Assembly: GCF_040054535.1 (NCBI RefSeq)
Contig: NC_090797.1
Coordinates: 12,835,001 to 12,899,000 of the forward strand
Length of the DNA: 64,000 nt
Source of the DNA: Antennarius striatus
Taxonomy: Eukaryota > Chordata > Actinopteri > Lophiiformes > Antennariidae
Direction: 5' to 3'
Shown here: positions 11,149-30,432 of the stretch, piece by piece
Position numbering within the stretch: the stretch's first letter is position 1
Layout: every line of letters starts with the position of its first letter
Translations under genes and position numbers: made by a program
The notes under the pieces: model-generated
Seen by the model: the letters and a program-made list of their open reading frames with translations, nothing else
The model's database searches: none
Told to the model about the DNA's origin: nothing

Positions 11149-12559
11149 GGTTTTAAACGGTCTGTGTAGGTTCTCAGTCATCCAGGTCATGAGTCGATCC
11201 ACTGGACGTTAAGAAAGTTCTTGAAGACGTTTCGTCTCTCATCCAAGAGACTTCTTCAGTTCAGAGGGTGGCTGATCATGTCCCACATTATTAACCCTGG
11301 GGGGTGTGGTCAGTGATATTCACATTCCAACGACCGTCATTGAAACCCATCTGGTTCCTCAACGATTGTTGGTGGGGGTGTCAGAGGGGGTCACTGAGAT
11401 GTGACTTACACCTTTGTATGCTAATGAGGGTCATGAGCATGAGACCCATCACCTGGGTCAATCTGTTGAGACAATCTTTTTGGGAGTTTTGAAAGGACAT
11501 GATTGTAAATGGGAGAAAGGTGATGTCGCAGACCCCCCCCCCCCCGTTCAGAGATGGCCTCTTTCACTCCTCTCTCAAACCATTTATCTTCCCTGTCCAA
11601 GATCTGAACATCGGTGTCCTGAAACTAGATTTTGAACTAACTCACTAAGTTATGAATTATTATTTAAAATAAACAGTGCATTCATGTTATTCATGTTATT
11701 TATGTTAATGATGTTATTATTTAATTATTATTTAAGTTTATTCAATTGTTTATGTTTACACTGTTAAATTATTATAATTATTAACTAGGTTTTAAACTGA
11801 CAAGCTAGGTTTAAAGTAGTTTTTGAACAAAATAACTAAGGTGTCAAACTAAACAACTAACTAGGATTTTAACTAACCAGTTTCTCAATTAACTGACTAA
11901 CTAAATAACTAACTTACTAACTAACCCATTAGGTTTTGAACAAATAAGGTTCTAAACTACCTAGTTTTTGTACTATGTTATGAACTAAATCACTTGTTTA
12001 TTAACTAAGTTTTGAAATATTATTTAACATAAACATCGTATTATATTAATAATATTATTATTTACTTCTCCTCCACCTGTTCCCTGCTCTCACTGCAGAT
12101 CACAATGTCATCTGCAAACATTGTAGTCATTGTGGACTTCTCTGTACTTCTCTATCAACATCCTCAGAGCAAATACTGCATTTGTAGTACTCCTTTTGAC
12201 ATGAAATATACTGCTGCTCAATATATGGCTCATCAGCTTTATCTTATTTATTTAAAAAATAAAATAAAATAAAATAAAATACAAAACAGTTTAAAAAAAA
12301 CCCCCAATATAACCCTTTTTCCTTTGGTACAGAAAATGAACTGAAGACAGTTCCTGTGATTACAGCAGGTTATTAGATCTCTAATATTGTCTAATATAAA
12401 AATATAATTTTTTGATAATGATTCGAATCCCTGAAGTCACCTCTGATATGATGAACCACAAACGTGAATTTGCTCCGTGTGTTTCTATTTTTTCTTGATT
12501 AAACACTGAATAACAGTTTTCCACGGGTGGAATTAAATGTTGGTGGATTTACCTTTCAT
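9560..12559 (-). CDS. PIM-like serine/threonine kinase, copy B (divergent long form)
   Basis: The exons are 12559-12553, 10968-10834 and 10476-9560, giving 352 residues. This is the most divergent copy. Its N-lobe differs from the others (KKDFLRVAIK, MPLEVLVMMKMS), and its C-lobe has EDIFPGAPCYDPPEW and an insertion (DFNTTFFLENGLRIS) where A, C, E and F have HFLKSLCIS. Helix G-H is therefore about six residues longer. HADIKMEN, DFG and VAIK are retained. Intron 1 is about 1.6 kb and built of different repeats from the other units. A poly(A) signal is at 9447-9452. The gene lies head-to-head with piwil1, about 2.1 kb from start codon to start codon. Confidence 0.85.
11096..11148. repeat. (AACT)n microsatellite
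   Basis: About 13 perfect copies of the tetramer lie in intron 1 of kinase B. Degenerate AACTAA-rich sequence continues on both sides, from about 11050 and again from 11640 to 12030. Confidence 0.9.
11153..11640 (-). mobile_element. Penelope-like element, 3' end with endonuclease C-terminus
   Basis: A minus-strand frame reads RGVKEAISERGG, then GLRHHLSPIYNHVLSKLPK, the conserved end of the Penelope GIY-YIG endonuclease. It is followed by the familiar fish Penelope non-coding tail, which includes cgtttcgtctctcatccaag and the ggtcatgagcatgag box. The frame crosses a homopolymer C run at about 11531. This end is absent from the Penelope cores of the other units, so it is a separate insertion. 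Confidence 0.75.
12065..12190 (-). mobile_element. RTE-type LINE fragment
   Basis: The minus strand reads MFADDIVICSESREQVEEK, the RT active-site block of RTE-clade LINEs. Upstream codons can be matched only with frameshifts. The piece is about 125 bases and is plainly a relic inside kinase B intron 1. Confidence 0.7.
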
Positions 12560-12700
12560 GGCTGCAGATCGATGACAGAAACAAGTTGAGTGCTGCTCGG
12601 ATCTCGGTGCTGACTGTAGTGTAACTGTGAGGGTCTGTCTCAGTAACGTTACACAGGTGTTGATACCTGAGGCGGTTTGGCTTTGAAGTTAGGGTCTTTG

Positions 12701-12708
12701 TGACGTCA
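12701..12708 (-). promoter_or_regulatory. Perfect CRE upstream of kinase B
   Basis: TGACGTCA sits about 142 bases upstream of the kinase B start. It faces piwil1, whose start codon is about 1.9 kb to the right, so it could in principle serve either gene. Confidence 0.5.
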
Positions 12709-13129
12709 CCGGCTGCAGCAGCGTTATGGACTCAGCCGTTGTCTGGAAAACGAACCGGTTTGGGACCCGCTGGGTCCGAATTAAAAAAATAATCTCATAA
12801 TTCAGACCAGAAACGAAGGACTATGAGGAAATATTTAATACTACATCAGGCAATTATGTTTAAAAAAAATTTTTTATGATAAAAATAAAAATTGTGGAAA
12901 CACTTTAACATTGTGACGCTATCTGACAGCTTCATGTGCAACTTTGGCTCATTGTTTTTCACATCTGAAATAAATATTAAAAAGCCGACAAATATGACTT
13001 TAAAAGCCTCCGACTCTCATTTTAATATGGATTAAACACCAGATCCTTCAAATTCTGAGTAGAAATCAAGCAGCTTCATCTCGTTTATTATTTGCGTTAA
13101 AGCACAAACAAAAAATTATTAATAACAAT

Positions 13130-13330
13130 TTTCCACACAATGAGTTGTTTACAGTCTAGAAATGTCAGGAAGGATTTTCACACTAAACTCCTTCAGAGAA
13201 GTTAAACCCATGAAAAGTGTCCAGTCAGCTTGTATTAATGTTCGGTGTGCAGGTTTTGTGTTGAGGTGTAACACACATAGAAACAAGTGTGGAGATTAGA
13301 CAAAAATAGACAAAATCCTATTGCGTGAGA
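13130..13330. other. Unit-B-specific 200-base segment
   Basis: In units A, C, D, E and F the sequence passes directly from aataacaattt to aaagcagatttg. Unit B has about 200 extra bases between these points. I see no terminal repeats or target-site duplication that would make it an insertion, so it may equally be ancestral sequence lost once in the founder of the other units. Confidence 0.5.
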
Positions 13331-13816
13331 GCAGATTTGTTTTTCTACATTATTGATTAATATTTAATGCCATGATATGAAATAATGTACAATATTTCTT
13401 AAATTAATGTGAAATTTTCCGAATATTATGTATGATGAAAAACAATGGGTGCCTGCAGCAGAGAAGACCCATTTATATTTGAAAAAACATAGTCAACTTT
13501 ATTTTCAATTGTACCATGTATGCACGACATACAGCACAGATGAAATTACAGTCTGCAACCTGGGAATAAATTTGTTAAGCCGACTGAATAACCCACAACC
13601 CAAACAGATAAGGCATATTTTACAAGTTTTATTCCTATAAATGTATTGGAACATGTGGTTTGGACTTGTGCAGTCTTTGAGCGTTGCCACAGACAACAGA
13701 ATTTAGCAGTTTTTGATTCCTTTACGTTTTGAACTGTTTTTCCAGCCTCCTGCCTGCAGGTGGCGCCCCGTCCATTCAGACCCGTTCATATGAACTCAGA
13801 GCAAAGAAAGCGGACT

Positions 13817-14644
13817 GAATAGTAAATTACCTTCGAGCACACGGATCACTGCGCTCCGAAAAGTAGTTCTGCCTCTTTTCTGGAAAACTTTTTTTCCTCA
13901 ATCACTGCTAAATTGCTATTCTTTATTGAGTTAAATATGAACAACCTGCTCTTCAAACACATAACGCAGCCTGAATTGAGCTGACTAGAGGGTCTCGGGA
14001 GATACAGGAAGTGTATCAATGCGCTCGGTGATGAGGCCCGTGACTAATTTGCCGTAGTGGTACTCAGAACACCTGTGGACACGCATCGTACGTGATGTCT
14101 AGAGTTCACTGCCAGCAGAAGTCAACATTTAAAGTAAGCATAATATTAAAGTCGTCATAAAATTTGATAAATAATGATTCCTTTATGCAAATTTACTTTG
14201 TTCGCGATGTTTCGATTTGAAGGAAAAAACTCCCTCTCAGCTATCCAATTCGGACACTGTCGTTCTACCGTTATCTGATTTTAATTAGCTCGTTCAGTTT
14301 AAGGACTATCGCAAAGTATCGTAATTTTAACCCCTACCTTGAAAGTCGGATATTCTGTGTGGAGTTATATTATAGTAATGTATACGTATTGAATTTATGT
14401 TAATGCTAATAGTGGCTCATTAGCTACTAGCGGCATTGCACAGCCACACCCTACATTTACAGTCGCCATCTTGTTTAGACCAATTAAACGAGAGTAAACG
14501 ATACTTTAATTTAGATTTTATTTCGTACTGGTGAGGATGAGGGGCGGTGTAGTTTTCCTGATCACGTATTTACTTCATTTGTTGGTAATATTTCTAAAAA
14601 TAGTGAAATGTGTTTTTTAACCCTTCTGAAGCTAGCTGAGGAAA
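13817..14644 (+). promoter_or_regulatory. piwil1 5' flank and probable promoter/5' UTR
   Basis: This is the unique sequence between the truncated unit B and the piwil1 start. A possible non-coding first exon ends at about 14133 with TTTAAA followed by GTAAGC. An acceptor-like cttctgaag lies about 12 bases before the start codon. No TATA box is evident. The exact transcription start cannot be read from sequence. Confidence 0.4.
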
Positions 14645-21794
<7,150 letters not shown>

Positions 21795-22224
21795 GGACCG
21801 GCGCAAACCCAATACCCACGTTCCTGCTGCCGGCTGTTCTCGCTGGCAATTTAGGGTTAGGGGCGCTCAAGTATTTTTGTTCAGGGTTTTGTTCAGTCCT
21901 GTTTTCCTTCTTTAAAAAGACAAATAGAGTTCCAGCAGCATAAAGATCTGTGTGAAGAAGTTGTTTCTGACAGCTGTCCTGCTAACGTTTAGTTAGCTTC
22001 AGCGTTGCATCCAGATGTTGATGCCTGGTTCTGATTGGTCACCGGATTCAAAAGGTTTTAAGTCCCTTAAATGTTTGTGATTCCTGAACGGGACTAAAAA
22101 AAAGTCACGCAACTGATAGATAATATCAAATTTATTTCGATATTTTAGAAAATATTGCACACACAAAGAACAGTCAACAGGCTGAGAACTCACACAACCC
22201 CTCAGGGTGTGACGAAGGTTGGTT

Positions 22225-22255
<31 letters not shown>

Positions 22256-23428
22256 TGGTGTTCAGTGGGCGGTACATTCACAGACCAGCATGAAGGTGGA
22301 CATGTTTGCTGAGACAGGGATGACTGATTGGCCGGGCTAAATGTCAGGTGGGTGGAGGGGCGGGGCTGAGGTAGCTTTCTTTATCACTGGTCACTACTGG
22401 GGAAGAGGTTATGACCCGGATCAGCTGGTTCTGGGTCAAAGGTTCCGATCTGTTTACTTTTCAGTCTGAATCCAGAAACCGTGGAACCTTCATGGACCCT
22501 GTTCTCAGGTGGAACCTGTGTCCGGACCACAGTCGTTTTAAACTCACCATCTGCAGAACTTTCTGGATCTTCACAGCGAGCAGAACTTCTGTCCTCAGTG
22601 ACTGGAGACGGAGACCACAAAAAATGACTCGAGCTTGAAATACGAGTCAGTCTCACCACTCAAGAGGATTTATGTCATTTTACACGCAATTGTTTTTGTG
22701 CATCTCCATGGCGACAGTTTGCTGCTGGGCATGGCCTCCAAAAGGTTTGTTTTTATTCAACTTAATTTGACATGAATCGCGGAGGCGGGGCCTCCATCTA
22801 CAGGTGAGATCTGATCAGAGTACCTTCTCTGACTGACATAGCCAACACAAAAAAAAACCTACCTTTCGCTTTGTCCCTGTTAGAAAGTTAGAAAGGATTG
22901 GAAATATTTTTTTACTTCAATAAACTCCCTCATCTAGGGCGCAGATACTTCACCAGTTTAAACCTTTCTGTTCAGATTTAGCTTGAAGCGCCATCTAGTG
23001 GGCAGTGATGCTAGTTACACATTTTCACTTTTCAGCACCTGGAAACGTTTTCCTTTACTGTCAGGGTCCATGGTGGTTTTCCTTTGTGGTTTATATCAGA
23101 GTGAAAAGCCACTTCAGTTCCATCATTACGGTGGGCTGTACTTGTGTTCGTGTGCTTCCTGATTTCATTCTCCCATTATTCATGAGTGACATGATAACCT
23201 ACTTTGAATCATTTTATGACATGCAACCAAAATTACTGAATCAGCTTTTAACATCCCTCATGTAGTATTTGTGCTGACATAAAACATGAACTCGGACACA
23301 AAATTATCACACAAATTTATTGACAAAAGATTTACTAAACAAATACACATGTTATATACAAGAAAAGATACAGGCACTGATTCAGTTTCGCTCAGGGACG
23401 ATGGGCCAGCAGGGGGTTGACTTATGGT

Positions 23429-25660
23429 TCATTCCAGCCAGGAATGACTCAGGAGCTGCTCCAGAGTGGGACGCTGCTGAGGGTCCTCAGCCAGACACAG
23501 ACCCAACACGTTTTGGCAGTTTGGAGACAACTTCTGACTGATGCAGAGGCTCTTCAAAAAGTGTTGGTGCAGCATGTTATAGAGAACCACTCCGATCTGC
23601 CACACAGTAACAGGCCTGCTACTGTACACTGAACTCCAGGACCACTCTGGTGGGTAATAGGAAGGGGTTCCACGATATATACCTTCGATTGTGTCCCCGT
23701 CATTGATAAACATGCTTAGACCAAAGTCAATTATCCTCAAACGTGGAACACCGCTGCTGATGTCAACCAAGATATTTTCCATTTTGATGTCTGCATGGAA
23801 AATCTTGTTGCCATCAAGTTCTCTGACAGCTTCCACCAGCTGCTTGAAGAAGAGTCTGGCCTCCTCTTCCTCCAAAGTACCTCCTCTGGACTTACTGTAA
23901 TTCAAGAGGTCAACCGCTGGAAATGGACATTCCATGACGATGATGAGCTCCTCCTCCAGGTCGTAGTGGTCCAGGAGGGAAATGGATGCTGACTGGCCAA
24001 CCGATCCTCCTGCTTGTTGACTCATCTTCATGAAAAGCACTTCAAGAGGCATCTTGCTCCTGTCGTCGTCTTCACGGAAAACAAGGGTCTGGGGAATGTG
24101 CTTGATCGCTACGTGGACAAAATCTTCCTTCCTGTAACCCATGTACACAGATCCCTGGCCTCCATCACCGAGTCGGTACAGTTGACAATATTTATCCTCA
24201 AACTGCTTCTTCTTTTTCACTGGACTGATTTTCTTGTCCGGCTCCTGTGTCTCCATGGACTGAGATTGAGACCCACGTCTCCTGGTATGGATTTTCTTCC
24301 TCAGGAACGTTCTTAGTCCTGTCATTGGCATCAGAAAACACTGAGTTAGTACCTTCACTCCCTGATTACAATGTTACTATTCTACTATGTAATTTAAAGC
24401 TTTTAAATTACGTTAAACCACAGGAAAGCAGCAACTAAATATTTAAATAGAAATTAAATGTTTTTAAAATACATTATAAATTTAATTTTACAACTACTGG
24501 TTTAAGTTGACAGCAGGTTTGTCTTATGTATTGTACTGAAGTGGAATTCTGAGCTACTTCTACTTCATGTTAGAAAGGAAGACAAACTTTTCATTGTCTT
24601 GTTTGCAAAAGTTCGCAAACTGTGATGCTCCTGTTATAGACAGTAGTGGATTAAATTTCCAGAGACTTACTTGAAAATAAACCCGTCTGTTGTTCAGCCC
24701 CCTGAATCTTTGTGGGGTCTCTGAGGTCATCAGAGGTCTTCCATTGATGAAGAGGCTGAGGCTGAAGTCTGTAGTCAGCTGTGAATCTCCAAAAACGCTT
24801 AAAAACTGTCAGAGACATTGTAGAAATCTCATTACAATTATATAATATGTATATTATTAATATACAGACACTGCTGACAAAGACAAATTAAACAAGGCAG
24901 TCAGAGACTGCGACATCCCTGAATTCAAAATTTTACCGACTTTCATAATGTTCCTTACTTTCAGCAATGATTTCTATAATGTTCTATCGAGTATGACATT
25001 GACCTAATTTTCCAAAGGTGAAGGTCACCATCACATTTTTGTGCCTCTGGCTTCCTGAATATGTTGCTTTTCGTTTTGTGATTAAATCTCATCAGGTATC
25101 AGAGAGGTGTTCCGAAAATGGTATAAAAGTAAAAATTTGACCTTGACCTAGTTTTTCAAGGTCAATGTTCTGATCTCATTTTTATCCTTTTGCCTCCCTG
25201 AATGTAACGCCTTTTGGTTCGTTTTTCTATCTCATCCGGTTCCTAAGATATGTGCAAAAAATGAACAAAAGTTGAAATTTGACCTTGACCTAGTTTTCTC
25301 AAGGTCAAGGTCATCATCTCATTTTCATCCCCTTTGTTGCCCGAGGATTGTGCTTTTTGTTTTATCTTTCTATCTGCAACAGATAGAAAGATAAAAGATA
25401 TTTAATGGATGGAAGGACGAACACACGAACACTGACATCATCGCTTCATGGGATGTAATTAGAGATCATCAATTTTCAAATTTCATTTTGCAATACTTGT
25501 AATCCAAATTTTTTGATAATGATTCGAATCCCTGAAGTCACCTCTGATATGATGAACCACAAACGTGAATTTTCTCCGTGTGTTTCTATTTTTTCTTGAT
25601 TAAACACTGAATAACAGTTTTCCACGGGTGGAATTAAATGTTGGTGGATTTACCTTTCAT
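23429..25660 (-). CDS. PIM-like serine/threonine kinase, copy C
   Basis: The exons are 25660-25654, 24805-24671 and 24318-23429, giving 343 residues. Two residues are gained over copy A by a duplicated CAGCCT-type hexamer in exon 2 (QPQPL). The catalytic loop is HADIKMEN and DFG is intact. Copy-specific changes include REL-DGN before the catalytic loop, WQIGVV and VLGLCLAED. It is the first kinase downstream of intact piwil1 and is convergent with it. The poly(A) signal is at 23316-23321, about 1.5 kb from the piwil1 stop. Confidence 0.85.
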
Positions 25661-25801
25661 GGCTGCAGATCGATGACAGAAACAAGTTGAGTGCTGCTCG
25701 GATCTCGGTGCTGACTGTAGTGTAACTGTGAGGGTCTGTCTCAGTAACGTTACACAGGTGTTGATACCTGAGGCGGTTTGGCTTTGAAGTTAGGGTCTTT
25801 G

Positions 25802-25809
25802 TGACGTCA
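25802..25809 (-). promoter_or_regulatory. Perfect CRE upstream of kinase C
   Basis: TGACGTCA lies about 142 bases before the kinase C start, in the same sequence context as in unit A. Confidence 0.5.
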
Positions 25810-26754
25810 CCGGCTGCAGCAGCGTTATGGACTCAGCCGTTGTCTGGAAAACGAACCGGTTTGGGACCCGCTGGGTCCGAATTAAAAAAATAATCTCATA
25901 ATTCAGACCAGAAACGAAGGACTATGAGGAAATATTTAATACTACGTCAGGCAATTATGTTTTAAAAAAAAATTTTATGATAAAAATAAAAATTGTGGAA
26001 ACACTTTAACATTGTGACGCTATCTGACAGCTTCATGTGCAACTTTGGCTCATTGTTTTTCGCATCTGAAATAAATATTGAAAAAGCCGACAAATATGAC
26101 TTTAAAAGCCTCCGACTCTCATTTTAATAAGAATTAAACACCAAATCCTGAGCAGAAATCAAGTAGCTTCATCTCGTTTATTATTTGCGTTACAGCACAA
26201 ACAAAAAATTATTAATAACAATTTAACAAAAGCAGATTTGTTTTTCTACATTATTGATTAATATTTAATGCTATGATATGAAATAATGTACAATATTTCT
26301 TAAATTAATATGGAAATTTCCGAATATTGTGTATGATGAAAAACAATGGGTGCCTGGACAGCAGAGAAGACCCATTTATATTTGAAAAAACATAGTCAAC
26401 TTTATTTTCAATTGTACCACGTATGCACGACATACAGCACAGATGAAATTACAGTCTGCAACCTGGGAATAAATTTGTTAAACCGACTGAATAACCCACA
26501 TTCCAAAAATTAGAACAGGCTTAGGCAGAGTTTATAAGGATTACAGGTTTTATTCCTATAAATGTATTGGAACATGTGGGCTGGACTTGTGCAGTCTTTG
26601 AGCGTTGCCACAGACAACAGAATTGAGCAGTTTTTGATTCCTTTACGTTTTGAACTGTTTTTCCAGCCTCCTGCCTGCAGGTGGCGCCCCGTCCATTCAG
26701 ACCCGTTCATATGAACTCAGAGCAAAGAGAGCGGACTGTGTTCTTTCCGGTCAT

Positions 26755-27055
26755 ATGATTGTCTGACTCATTCATCTGTGTGGTCATAAATGATGAGTCA
26801 TGCTGGGAACACTTCCAAAATCATCTGCATATTTGGAAATTTTTGTTTTGTTTCTTGCAGGAATGTCGAGCCTGTGTGAGCTCATCGCTCACAGGAATAT
26901 TCTCTGCTCAGATTAGATGGCATTATGAATTCACCAGGACACACTGATCCAACACAGACAGACTACAGACAGATTAACCAGAACCTGCACCACTGACGGC
27001 TCACAGACGACACGCTGCCTACAGTGTGGGTCTGTGTGCTGCTTCAGTGGACGGG
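26755..27055. other. Unit-C-specific segment with an inverted CATATG palindrome
   Basis: Units A, D, E and F read catatgagtcagacaat and then go straight to gaaggtgaaggtctgac. Unit C instead reads catatgattgtctgactcat, the same core in the opposite orientation, followed by about 290 bases not found in the others before the match resumes at gaaggtctgacag. A small inversion plus deletion in the founder of the other units would explain both. I see no gene in the extra segment. Confidence 0.55.
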
Positions 27056-27489
27056 CTGAAGGTCTGACAGAACTGAGCAGCAGCTTCATCTGTCTGTCTG
27101 TCCAGGTTCTGTCTGTCCAGCTCCGCGTCAGTGAACATCCAGCTGTGAAGTCACTGAACCACAACACAAACATCACTTCATCTCCAAACAGGACATTTCA
27201 CTGCAGTCTTTACTGCCTGTGGAGGGGGCAGAAACTCTTACTAATTCACTGTAAACTAAATAACACTGTAGAACTCACGCCTCCATTAAGACACACTGGT
27301 TCTCCTGTTAACTAATTAAAATAAAACAGTGTTAAAACATAATTCTGTTCTGTCTCTATAAAAACCTTCTCCAGGTAGAGTTTGGTGTCGGATCTCTCCA
27401 GCTTCCTGTCACCACAAAAACACGTGTAAAGATGAACTGGTGTCTTTTATTTGTCCAGAGGCATAAATGTAAGTGTGACTGGTTGTTCT

Positions 27490-27610
27490 TCATGTACGAC
27501 AAACCGCCAACTTGTCCAGGCCATACTCCTCCTGCCCAGCCTGCTCCAAACTCTCCAGCCTCCTTTTAACATGATCAGCGGAACATAAAGTTGATGGATG
27601 AATCAAGATA
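27490..27610 (-). CDS. Unidentified terminal coding exon (unit C)
   Basis: The acceptor, stop codon and downstream AATAAA are the same as in unit A. This copy has two third-position changes relative to A (a proline and an alanine codon), both silent. No phase-2 upstream exon is certain. Confidence 0.4.
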
Positions 27611-27688
27611 CTGACAAAAATGATGAAAAATGCCTGTCAATATTGTCAAAGTCTCCTGAATGGCATAAATTGAGTGGATTTCCTGATT

Positions 27689-28888
27689 CTAACTGTAAGA
27701 AAATAGATTCCTGGACCACACCACACAGGAGGGTGGACAGCACTGGATGAAGGGGCAGTGTCTCCAAAAACACTTAAAATACACAAGAATCTGGTGTTTG
27801 TCAAAAATCTTCCTCAGTTTTTCAGACACTCCAGACACACATGGGATCACTGTACCGTTACGCCTGCTCTCCTTCTCTTCTGTCCTCACTGTGTTATTCT
27901 TCTGGATCTTCTGTGAGCCTTCACAAAGGTCCAGTCAGGATATCCTGTTCTTTCACCTGGTCTTGGGTACTGGTTGGTGACTTGTCAGGCCTGTTTGTCA
28001 GTGTCCTGATGGCGCCAAGCTGGTGCCCAAATGGATGGTGAGAGTCAAAAAACAGGTGTTGGTCTGTTTGTGTTGGAGTCCTGTATACCCCAACACTCAC
28101 ACTTCCGTCATCTTTGATGTTGCTGTCCACCGAGTTGATGTGAAAGGTTGCACCTCGTGGATTTTGCTCTTGTGTCGTCCATGTACCGGAACCAGTGGCT
28201 TGGTGTTGCTCCTTTGAACGAGGTCAGGGCCATGTGTTCCACTTCTTCCATGTACAGATTGGACGCAACAGGAGACACCTGAGAGCCCATGGCACATCCG
28301 TGTTTCTGCCTATAGAAGCTCCCTCTGTACTGGAAAAAGTTGCTGTTTAGGCAGAGGTCCAGAAGTTGGCAGATCTGGTCAGGGTTGAAGTTTGTCCTGT
28401 CGCTGAGGGTGTTGTCCTGTGAAAGCCGTTGCCTTACTGCTTCCACTGCCTCCATTGCATGAACACATGTGAACAGGGAGGTGACGTCATAGGATGCCAT
28501 GGTCTCATCTGTATCCAATCTCAGTCCTCTCACCTTTTCCACAATGTCCATGGAGTTCTGTATTTGGTAGTGGTTCTTCCTTACGAATGGGGCCAAGATG
28601 GTGGCAACATGCTTGGCGATGTCGTATGTGATGCAGAAGGGTCTCCTTCTTTATGATTTTGTGCAGCCCATATATGCATGGAATGGCTTCCCCAGGGTAC
28701 AGGCAATGGTATAGCAGGTGGTTTATAGTTTCCTCCATTTGTAGGCATTCCACCACGTTGTTTTTGTAGCTGCTGGTTGGGTCGTGCTTCAGGGTCTCAT
28801 CAGTGCTGCTGTCGCTGAGTAGAGACATTACCTTGCTGTGGTAATCTGGTGTGTAGGCAACAGAATGTAAGTGGAAATGTTTATTCAC
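27689..28888 (-). mobile_element. Penelope-like element core (unit C)
   Basis: The same fragment as in unit A, with the YxDD block at FRYMDDTRAK and the same missing parts. The palm and thumb blocks are again in separate frames. It differs from the unit A copy only by scattered substitutions, in keeping with duplication of an already dead insertion. Confidence 0.85.
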
Positions 28889-29311
28889 AGTTTAATTGAC
28901 AAGTTTGACTTATATCTAAAGAATAAGACAGTTGATCAACTCAATAAACCAGACTAAATACATCAGTGTGCAAACACGTTTAATCTTGCATGTCAGAATA
29001 CTTTTGAGTTTTGTGTCTATGTGTCTAGATGGGAGTTTTTTTCACTTGGAGCACATTCATACAAGTACAAATGTGGTGGCTTTATCTGCTACAACAGAAA
29101 GGGTCGCAGTTCCTGAATTGACCTGACAAACAGCACAAATGGTTTCTCAAGCAGTTTGTCCAACAACTTCTCAAGAACATTCTCCTGTAGTGAATGAAAA
29201 ATTAATATTTTGTTACATAATTTATTATTGTTTAAGAAAGTCTTGCCCCTCACACGCTTCATATCCCCAGTGGGTCTAACATGGTAGGTTCCAAAGTTGT
29301 CAGTGGTCGAT

Positions 29312-29663
29312 CTAAGGTCGTACCAATGAAAACTTTTTGGAGGGGTCTGGGATGAACCACTTCTCCCACAGATCCAGGTGAACAGCCGGGTAATTCCACG
29401 GTTTGAACGGACCATTCCAGTGCAGAAGCTGTGCATCCTGTATGAAGTTCTCTGGATAGCGAGCATCTGGACCCCATCCTGGACAAACAGGAACTCAGCT
29501 GAGGTCAGTGCTGCAGAATCTGACTTTACCTGTGTAAGTATCAGTGGTAACCATTCCACTTTGGAGAGCTTGAACTGATTCTACATATTAACAGTGATGA
29601 CCTCACCCAGGTGTCTGACGTGCCACAGTGGGTCCAGTGTTGTGAACTTGTCATGAAACACAA
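29312..29663 (-). pseudogene. GLT8D1/2-like 3' fragment (unit C)
   Basis: The last exon is 29478-29312 with the normal SLVRP-TAG end. The penultimate-exon stub is 29663-29607, cut at the tandem junction. The coding sequence is otherwise the same as in unit F. Confidence 0.8.
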
Positions 29664-29808
29664 GCTAACCAGTCTCTATCAGTCGGAAGTGGCATTTGTT
29701 GTAAACTGATTTTGATCACATGACCAGAACAAACCCTGGTCCTGACCTGACCCCTTAGCAGAGGTCACCGAGGTCTGGGGTTCTGACCTGTTCCCTCTGG
29801 TGCTTTAG

Positions 29809-29925
<117 letters not shown>

Positions 29926-30353
29926 GGACCGGCGCAAACCCAATACCCACGTTCCTGCTGCCGGCTGTTCTCGCTGGCAATTTAGGGTTAGGGGCGCTCA
30001 AGTATTTTTGTTCAGGGTTTTGTTCAGCCCTGTTTTCCTTCTTTAAAAAGACAAATAGAGTTCCAGCAGCATAAAGATCTGTGTGAAGAAGTTGTTTCTG
30101 ACAGCTGTCCTGCTAACGTTTAGTTAGCTTCAGCGTTGCGTCCAGATGTTGATGCCTGGTTCTGATTGGTCACCGGATTCAAAAGGTTTTAAGTCCCTTA
30201 AATGTTTGTGATTCCTGAACGGGACTAAAAAAAAGTCACGCAACTGATAGATAATATCAAATTTATTTAGATATTTTAGAAAATATTGCACACACAAAGA
30301 ACAGTCAACAGGCTGAGAACTCACACAACCCCTCAGGGTGTGACGAAGGTTGG

Positions 30354-30355
<2 letters not shown>

Positions 30356-30430
<75 letters not shown>
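30356..30430. repeat. (CA)n microsatellite (unit D)
   Basis: An uninterrupted run of about 75 bases, three times as long as the run at the same place in units A and B. Confidence 0.95.
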
Positions 30431-30432
<2 letters not shown>

